Shown here: positions 47,481-51,935 of the stretch, piece after piece
How the letters are laid out: the number at the start of each line of letters is the position of its first letter
Numbering within the stretch: the stretch's first letter is position 1
Source of the DNA: PALSA-1336 sp038203095
GTDB lineage: Bacteria > Patescibacteriota > Doudnabacteria > UBA920
Assembly: GCA_038203095.1 (NCBI GenBank)
Contig: JBBREH010000004.1
Location: 1 to 51,935 of the forward strand
Length of the DNA: 51,935 bases
Direction: 5' to 3'
Made by a program: the position numbers and the translations under genes
The notes under the pieces: model-generated
What the model was told of the DNA's origin: nothing
Databases searched by the model: none
Seen by the model: the letters and a program-made list of their open reading frames with translations, nothing else

Positions 47481-48575
47481 CTTCGTAAGCGTTTCCCAGG
47501 TCTGTCTTGTACATTTCTCCCAACTAAAATCCTTTAATCTTTCCCTACCCTTCTCTTTCAATTTGTCAGATAAGGATTTATCCATTAATACGGACTTAAT
47601 CGCATTTTTAATTTCGGCTATATTATAAGGGTCAAAATATACGGCCGCCTCCCCTGCCACTTCCGGCATGCTCGAGGTGTTTGATGTCGCCACCGGTACC
47701 GATAAACTAAAAGCTTCCAAAATTTGCATGCCAAAGCCTTCGTAAAAACTGGGTAACACCAACAAATCGGCGCCTGCTAAAATTTGAAAGCGCTCTTTAT
47801 CGGCAACATAATTTCGATAATCTACAATATCCTTATTTCTATTAATCTCCTTTAATATCTTTTCAAATTTCCAGCCCGGCTTGCCCACTACCACCAGATT
47901 GTGAGGTAATTCGGGGTTTTCGATTTTAAGTTGGCGAAAGGCTTTAATTAAGCCTTCCAAATTTTTACGGGGCTGAAGGGTAGAGAGAAAAAGAACATAC
48001 GGTTGTTGTGGTGAGGGGTTTTGACCCATCCTCTTTTCGGAACTGTCCAGACCGCTCCCCACATCCGCAGATGAATAGCCGTGATGAATGACTTTTATCC
48101 TTTTTTCATTAATTCCATAATACTCGACCAAATCCTTCTTTGTACTCTCGGACACGGCAATAATATTAGCCGCGCGTCTCGCCGCAAACGCGGTTGACCA
48201 TTCTAAAAAATGCCTCATAAACCAGGTAAAGGACTCCGGATAAAATTTCCAACCTATATCGTGGATTGCAACTATTGTTTTTTTGGGGTGAATAAAAGGG
48301 AGGGCTGAGGCAGGAATGAATAGCACATCAACGGGATGGAAAAACATTTCCCAGCTTATTCGAAATTGAGTCCAAAAAATTGGAAATGGCAATACTTTAA
48401 CTGTAAAATTATTCGGCAATCGGAGCAGCCACCTTTCCGGCTTGGTACGTAGATACAAAACGTACTTATTTTGCGCATCCAGACCAGCCAAGCCCAAAAT
48501 AACCTGCTTGGCATAATGCTCCACCCCAGTCTTAACCGGATTATTCGCGCGTTCAGCTTCAATTCCTATAACCAT
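47451..48575 (-). CDS. GT4 family glycosyltransferase
   Basis: A 374-aa GT4 enzyme. IGIEAERANNPVKTGVEHYA at the N-terminus, VAIHDIGWKFYPESFTWFMR, then FLSTLQPRKNLEGLIKAFRQ and SFYEGFGMQILEAFSLSVPV (EX7E, about 280-299). A degenerate copy of the in-frame palindromic element (48039-48062) adds VGSGLDSSEKRMGQ before the donor domain. Its last 10 codons lie in the right 45-bp inverted repeat. Confidence 0.9.
   Translation of the reverse strand: MVIGIEAERANNPVKTGVEHYAKQVILGLAGLDAQNKYVLYLRTKPERWLLRLPNNFTVKVLPFPIFWTQFRISWEMFFHPVDVLFIPASALPFIHPKKTIVAIHDIGWKFYPESFTWFMRHFLEWSTAFAARRAANIIAVSESTKKDLVEYYGINEKRIKVIHHGYSSADVGSGLDSSEKRMGQNPSPQQPYVLFLSTLQPRKNLEGLIKAFRQLKIENPELPHNLVVVGKPGWKFEKILKEINRNKDIVDYRNYVADKERFQILAGADLLVLPSFYEGFGMQILEAFSLSVPVATSNTSSMPEVAGEAAVYFDPYNIAEIKNAIKSVLMDKSLSDKLKEKGRERLKDFSWEKCTRQTWETLTKEIEKLVRRS
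48039..48062. repeat. in-frame palindromic element, degenerate copy 4
   Basis: Read on the coding strand: GTGGGGAGCGGTCTGGACAG then TTCC, matching GTAGGGAACGGTCTAGACCG with several changes. The frame and peptide (VGSGLDSS) are the same as in secA (VGNGLDRS). Confidence 0.65.
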
Positions 48576-48612
48576 CTATAAATTATAGCGGAATTTCTAT
48601 TTTGCCACAAAA

Positions 48613-48648
48613 CAAAATCCCCGAATATGCAAATATTAGGGGATTTTT
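48613..48648 (-). terminator. bidirectional terminator
   Basis: AAATCCCC ... GGGGATTT with an inner AATAT/ATATT stem closed by GCAA. T-runs follow on both strands. It ends the transcript of the 83-aa membrane protein. Confidence 0.8.
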
Positions 48649-48669
48649 TATTGGTGCGGAATAATATAC

Positions 48670-48921
48670 TTATTGGGCAGTCGTCTTGGTAATGGGTTTG
48701 GTAACAGGTTTTTTAATAGGATCTTTTTTTTGCAACAGGTTTTTAAATGTTTTTTGCGCATGGAACCTAGGCATAAAAGTTGTTGAATCAATTTCATCCC
48801 GTACAATATTTCCACTCGCAAAAGCATAAATTATGAATGCCACAACCGCTGCAAATATCCCTATAGCGAACATTGGCCAAAAACCATGCAAATAGTTGCG
48901 ACTATTTTTTTCGTTTGTCAT
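48670..48921 (-). CDS. small single-span membrane protein
   Basis: An 83-aa protein from the ATG of 48919-48921 (the frame is open further to 48987 without support). A short polar start, then one membrane helix (about residues 13-36, FWPMFAIGIFAAVVAFIIYA) and a basic Lys/Pro/Thr-rich tail (KKPVTKPITKTTAQ). No family recognised. Confidence 0.6.
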   Translation of the reverse strand: MTNEKNSRNYLHGFWPMFAIGIFAAVVAFIIYAFASGNIVRDEIDSTTFMPRFHAQKTFKNLLQKKDPIKKPVTKPITKTTAQ

Positions 48922-48983
48922 TTTTTTAGTTTCTTTTTGAGATTCAATTATTTTGTATATTATAGCATAAAAAACAATATTGA

Positions 48984-49424
48984 TCAAACAACATTTCGTT
49001 TTTGCCTCTTGACTATGCTACTTTTAAAAATATTTGGCTTAAAAGCTTTTAACCTTACCAGCCTTACCGATAAACCCTTGCATTTTAAGTTAAATTTTAA
49101 ATTTTTAACATAAGCTGTCTGATCATAACCTAAAGCAATAATATGGGGATTTTCTTTGAGAATATGTGGGAGGTAATTTTTTATTCCTCCCAAAACCACT
49201 TTATCCACAAGCGGACAGCTGGCAATCATCCGGAGTCGTTTAAGTTCACTAAACTGTGGGTTATGTTTTTTTATGGTTTTAACGTTAACATCGCGCGCCA
49301 CAGAAATAATTAAAAAAGGGTTTGGCGATAATTTTCTGGCTTGTTTAAAAAAATCTAAGTGTCCGGGATGCAAAGCGTCAAACGTCCCAAAGGCCATTAT
49401 ACGAGTTTGGTGAGAATAAATCAT
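48984..49424 (-). CDS. cytidylyltransferase-like nucleotidyltransferase
   Basis: A 146-aa HIGH-family nucleotidyltransferase. MAFGTFDALHPGHLDFFKQA (10-29) holds the HxGH motif. The middle ISVARDVNVKTIKKHNP and the later LGYDQTAYV fit TagD/RibL-like enzymes, which activate glycerol-phosphate or FMN. The C-terminal segment FKPNIFKSSIVKR resembles the ISSTxIR end of the family. The start overlaps the flippase stop (ATGA), which favours a role in polysaccharide precursor activation, but FAD synthesis is possible. Confidence 0.82.
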   Translation of the reverse strand: MIYSHQTRIMAFGTFDALHPGHLDFFKQARKLSPNPFLIISVARDVNVKTIKKHNPQFSELKRLRMIASCPLVDKVVLGGIKNYLPHILKENPHIIALGYDQTAYVKNLKFNLKCKGLSVRLVRLKAFKPNIFKSSIVKRQKRNVV

Positions 49425-50869
49425 ACCTTTTTGAGATCTGATCTAAAAAGCGATTTTAGTAAAATCCAATCTTCGGTTTTGATAAAACCGGTAGCCGCCA
49501 AGGCTAACAAGTAAACAGTCGCGCCCACAGGTAGACTAACAAATAGCTGATAGTTGCGAATTGGCCATAAAATTAAGCTCATAACCATGGCGGCAAAAAT
49601 CGGCTTTAGAAAAAATTTGCCGATTGAAAAATTTATAATATTTTTTTTTACGAAATAAAAATAAAACACGGCCTGAAACACTTCCGATACAACAGTCATA
49701 ACAGCCGCGGCTTTAATGCCGAAATGTGGGACAAGCAACAAGTTGCCGGCCATATTTAAAATAACATTAAGTCCGGTTACCAGCAGGGCATTTTTAGTCA
49801 GCTGAGAAATTATTAGAGAATTAACCGGAATATAAATAAATTGAATTGCGGGCGCCCAAATGAGTAGTGCTAAAACCGGCGCGGCCGGCTCATATCCCGG
49901 GCCGGCGACCAAAGCAATAAGCTTTGCGGAAAGTAGTGCTCCTCCAAACGCAATTGGCAACGCGGCAAATATCATCAGCCGGGAATATTTTTCCAAATTT
50001 TCTTTTACTGACGACAAAGATTTACTAGCCATTAGGCCTGCAAAAAAGGGAAACAAGGTAAAGGAAACCGCGGCGGGAAAAAAATTCAACAAATCAAAAA
50101 TTTTATACGCCGCGGTGTAGTAACCGGTTTCCGCAAAACCCTTAAACGCGGTAATAATCATCACATCTATGCGGTTGTAAATCGCGCTGAACCCGACAAG
50201 TAGGGCAAACGGCCAGCCCTGCTTTAAAATATTTTTGATAATGTGCAAATTAAACCTCGTAACCGCCTTAAAAACCTCTGGCTTTGGCAAATGCTTGGTT
50301 ACAAACACTCGGTATAAAATTAAATCTAAAATTCCAAAAGCCAGCTGAATAAAGGCCAAAAAAACAATTCCGTGATGAAAAATAATGGCCAAAAAAATAA
50401 CGCAAATGTTAACAACAGAATTTAAAAAATTAATCAGCGCGACTTTTTTTATATCCTGAAAAGCAGCCATTATTGCCATAAACGGATAACAGAGCGAGTT
50501 CGCCACCATGCCCAGACCGGCAATTGCTACAGCCGCGAAAACAGTGGGCTCAAAGTGCCTCAAATAAGCAACGCCAACCAGGCAAGCATAAAGCACTGTG
50601 GCGGCAACCACCTCAAAAGAAAAAAATTCCTGGAAATATTCTTTAACATTTACCGGGTCCTCACTGATTTTTTTGGTAATTAGCTGTTGGATACCAAAAT
50701 CAACAACGGTTGAAAACAGAAGCACATACGACAAAACAAACTGGTACTGCCCGCTACCGTAAGGTTTTAAATACCGAAACAAGGCGAAATAGGCAATTGC
50801 CAGCAAAACTAGAGCCGCCATACGCGACAAGGTCAGCCAGAGAATATTTTTGGAAACGCTAGTGCTCAT
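49421..50869 (-). CDS. polysaccharide flippase (MOP superfamily, Wzx-like)
   Basis: A 482-aa protein with about 12-14 membrane helices and the oligosaccharide flippase pattern: NILWLTLSRMAALVLLAIAY at the start, VDFGIQQLITKKISEDPVNV, GWPFALLVGFSAIYNRIDVM in the middle, and FFPAAVSFTLFPFFAGLMAS. It moves undecaprenyl-linked oligosaccharides across the membrane. It overlaps both neighbours by 4 bp. Confidence 0.9.
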   Translation of the reverse strand: MSTSVSKNILWLTLSRMAALVLLAIAYFALFRYLKPYGSGQYQFVLSYVLLFSTVVDFGIQQLITKKISEDPVNVKEYFQEFFSFEVVAATVLYACLVGVAYLRHFEPTVFAAVAIAGLGMVANSLCYPFMAIMAAFQDIKKVALINFLNSVVNICVIFLAIIFHHGIVFLAFIQLAFGILDLILYRVFVTKHLPKPEVFKAVTRFNLHIIKNILKQGWPFALLVGFSAIYNRIDVMIITAFKGFAETGYYTAAYKIFDLLNFFPAAVSFTLFPFFAGLMASKSLSSVKENLEKYSRLMIFAALPIAFGGALLSAKLIALVAGPGYEPAAPVLALLIWAPAIQFIYIPVNSLIISQLTKNALLVTGLNVILNMAGNLLLVPHFGIKAAAVMTVVSEVFQAVFYFYFVKKNIINFSIGKFFLKPIFAAMVMSLILWPIRNYQLFVSLPVGATVYLLALAATGFIKTEDWILLKSLFRSDLKKV

Positions 50870-51765
50870 AACTTATCGCCTTCCAAATCAGTCAGCTGTT
50901 TTAGAGCTTCAGCTTTTGATCCAAGTTCTACCGGCACAAGCACTTTGCCTGCCTCACAGTCAATAACTCCAAATTTACCGTCCTGGGTTTGGATAAGTAT
51001 TTTTGCATCAAAAGAAAAACTTTCCGGAAATACGTCAGTTAATTTCGTTGTTATTCTGGAGTTATCAGAATATTGATTATAATTGAAAGTAATTTTATGG
51101 CTTACTTGCAGTGTTTCAACACCTAAAACATTGAGTGCTTCCAAAATTTGTACTCCATCAGAGTTATAAAAATGAGTAATTATAGTTTTGTTTCTTCCCT
51201 GCTGATCTGTTAATTCGTCAACTCTTAGGACATTCCAATATGTAAGACTTGCTTCTTCAATGCCATTTTGAAAAATTGGTGTAATTTCCTGCCCCGACTG
51301 ATTATAAAAATGTCCGTTATTAGCACTAATAATTTTTGCCCCGTCGTAAAATCGATTTACATCGGAATAGTCTGTGGGAGGTACAATCTCTTTACCTTCT
51401 TGATTAATATAACCATAAGAACCTCTTGCATTAGCCATATCTGAATCTTTTCGAATTCTAATTAAACCATTGCATTCGTGAATGCCAATTTCGCCATAGG
51501 CGTACTCGGTAAGCCTTTGTCCATCTGCAGGATTTACTAGAGCCAATTTTTGTTCCTCTGTTTTTTTTAGAGCTGCGACGATTGATTCTCCTTGTTTTCT
51601 GACCCAAGCCTGGTTGGCATCAGTATTTAAAGACAGCAATAGATCTTCAAGTTTTCTTTGAAGTTCAATACTGGGACTAGGAACCGCCTGAAAATCAGCA
51701 AATACAGATTTTATTTCACCTTTCAAAATTTCTGCGCGTTTTAACGATTCATCGTTTGGATCCAT
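50866..51765 (-). CDS. WG-repeat-like protein
   Basis: A 299-aa soluble protein. A helical N-terminal part (about 1-75) is followed by beta repeats of the WG type: GSYGYINQEGKEIVPPTDYS (about 120-139), NNGHFYNQSGQEITPIFQNG, HFYNSDGVQILEALN and GKFGVIDCEAGKVLVPVELG. WG repeats often mediate protein or surface contacts. The stop overlaps the flippase start (ATGA). Function unknown. Confidence 0.75.
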   Translation of the reverse strand: MDPNDESLKRAEILKGEIKSVFADFQAVPSPSIELQRKLEDLLLSLNTDANQAWVRKQGESIVAALKKTEEQKLALVNPADGQRLTEYAYGEIGIHECNGLIRIRKDSDMANARGSYGYINQEGKEIVPPTDYSDVNRFYDGAKIISANNGHFYNQSGQEITPIFQNGIEEASLTYWNVLRVDELTDQQGRNKTIITHFYNSDGVQILEALNVLGVETLQVSHKITFNYNQYSDNSRITTKLTDVFPESFSFDAKILIQTQDGKFGVIDCEAGKVLVPVELGSKAEALKQLTDLEGDKL

Positions 51766-51803
51766 AAACTGGAGAAATCAATAATTTATAAAGTTATTAG
51801 GAC

Positions 51804-51935
51804 TTACGCCTTTGCGTAATTTAAGTAATTAGTGATAGAAATTCTGGTAATTGATATCTTCTGCTCGTACCAGCTGATACCCTCTGTAATTCTGGCTCTT
51901 TCCAATTTAAAGAATGTCATAAAAGCGGCGAAGAT
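51804..51935 (-). CDS. partial ORF at the right edge
   Basis: A frame open from the window edge to a TAA at 51804-51806 (at least 43 codons: ...FMTFFKLERARITEGISWYE, ending NYLNYAKA). It could be the C-terminus of a gene that starts beyond the window, or a short ORF from the ATG at 51918-51920. No family is recognised. Confidence 0.35.
   Translation of the reverse strand: MFAAFMTFFKLERARITEGISWYEQKISITRISITNYLNYAKA

Overview
The window looks like a compact, AT-rich genome of a Patescibacteria (Candidate Phyla Radiation) bacterium. Evidence: a short alanyl-tRNA synthetase (634 aa, no C-Ala domain), a DUF5674 gene, SIMPL and WG-repeat proteins, small hypothetical genes, many dispersed palindromes, and a ribosomal block ordered infA-rpmJ-rpsM-rpsK-rpsD-rpoA-rplQ-rplM-rpsI. 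TGA is read as stop (e.g. at 18167), which argues against the code-25 lineages. Nearly everything is on the minus strand; clear plus-strand genes are trpR and rnpB.

Layout. 1-3.4 kb: toxin-antitoxin island (BrnA/BrnT, MntA/HepT, PIN plus small antitoxin) with direct repeats, and a duplicated mntA 5' end at the left edge. 3.4-11 kb: M1 aminopeptidase, HAM1-type pyrophosphatase, GNAT, small proteins, SecA. 11-13.2 kb: accessory region of very small genes with strong Shine-Dalgarno sites, an aromatic leader-peptide attenuator and a decayed gene. 13.2-15.9 kb: the most interesting locus, a ParB/SerK-like serine kinase homologue plus TrpB2, downstream of a Trp-Trp leader peptide/terminator and TrpR-type operators, next to trpR itself. 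16-24 kb: HPF, MurB, MurC, patatin, MurG. 22-28 kb and 43-51 kb: surface polysaccharide genes (GT4, GT2, polyprenyl glycosylphosphotransferase, O-antigen ligase, flippase, methyltransferase). 27.9-28.3 kb: RNase P RNA. 29.8-34.5 kb: ribosomal protein/rpoA operon. 34.6-43 kb: large membrane protein, Pgi, DUF5674 pair, AlaS, S41 protease.

How it fits together. My main hypothesis is a two-step tryptophan salvage module: the SerK-like protein would phosphorylate serine, and TrpB2 (a family known to prefer O-phosphoserine) would condense it with indole. It appears doubly controlled, by TrpR at GTACTAGTAC operators and by attenuation at a WW leader peptide. A second attenuator 2.6 kb away has a Phe-Trp-Phe-Tyr-Phe run, a terminator and a 9-bp antiterminator pairing. 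Both leader peptides begin almost at the predicted +1 of a consensus promoter, so they may be leaderless.

Repeats are a second theme. A 28-nt palindrome (GTAGGGAACGGT plus its complement) sits in frame inside four coding genes, and other dispersed repeats sit in frame in further genes, much like Rickettsia palindromic elements. A 45-bp perfect inverted repeat brackets the single O-antigen-ligase gene, as an invertible segment would. No tRNA, 16S/23S rRNA, CRISPR array or intact transposase was seen.
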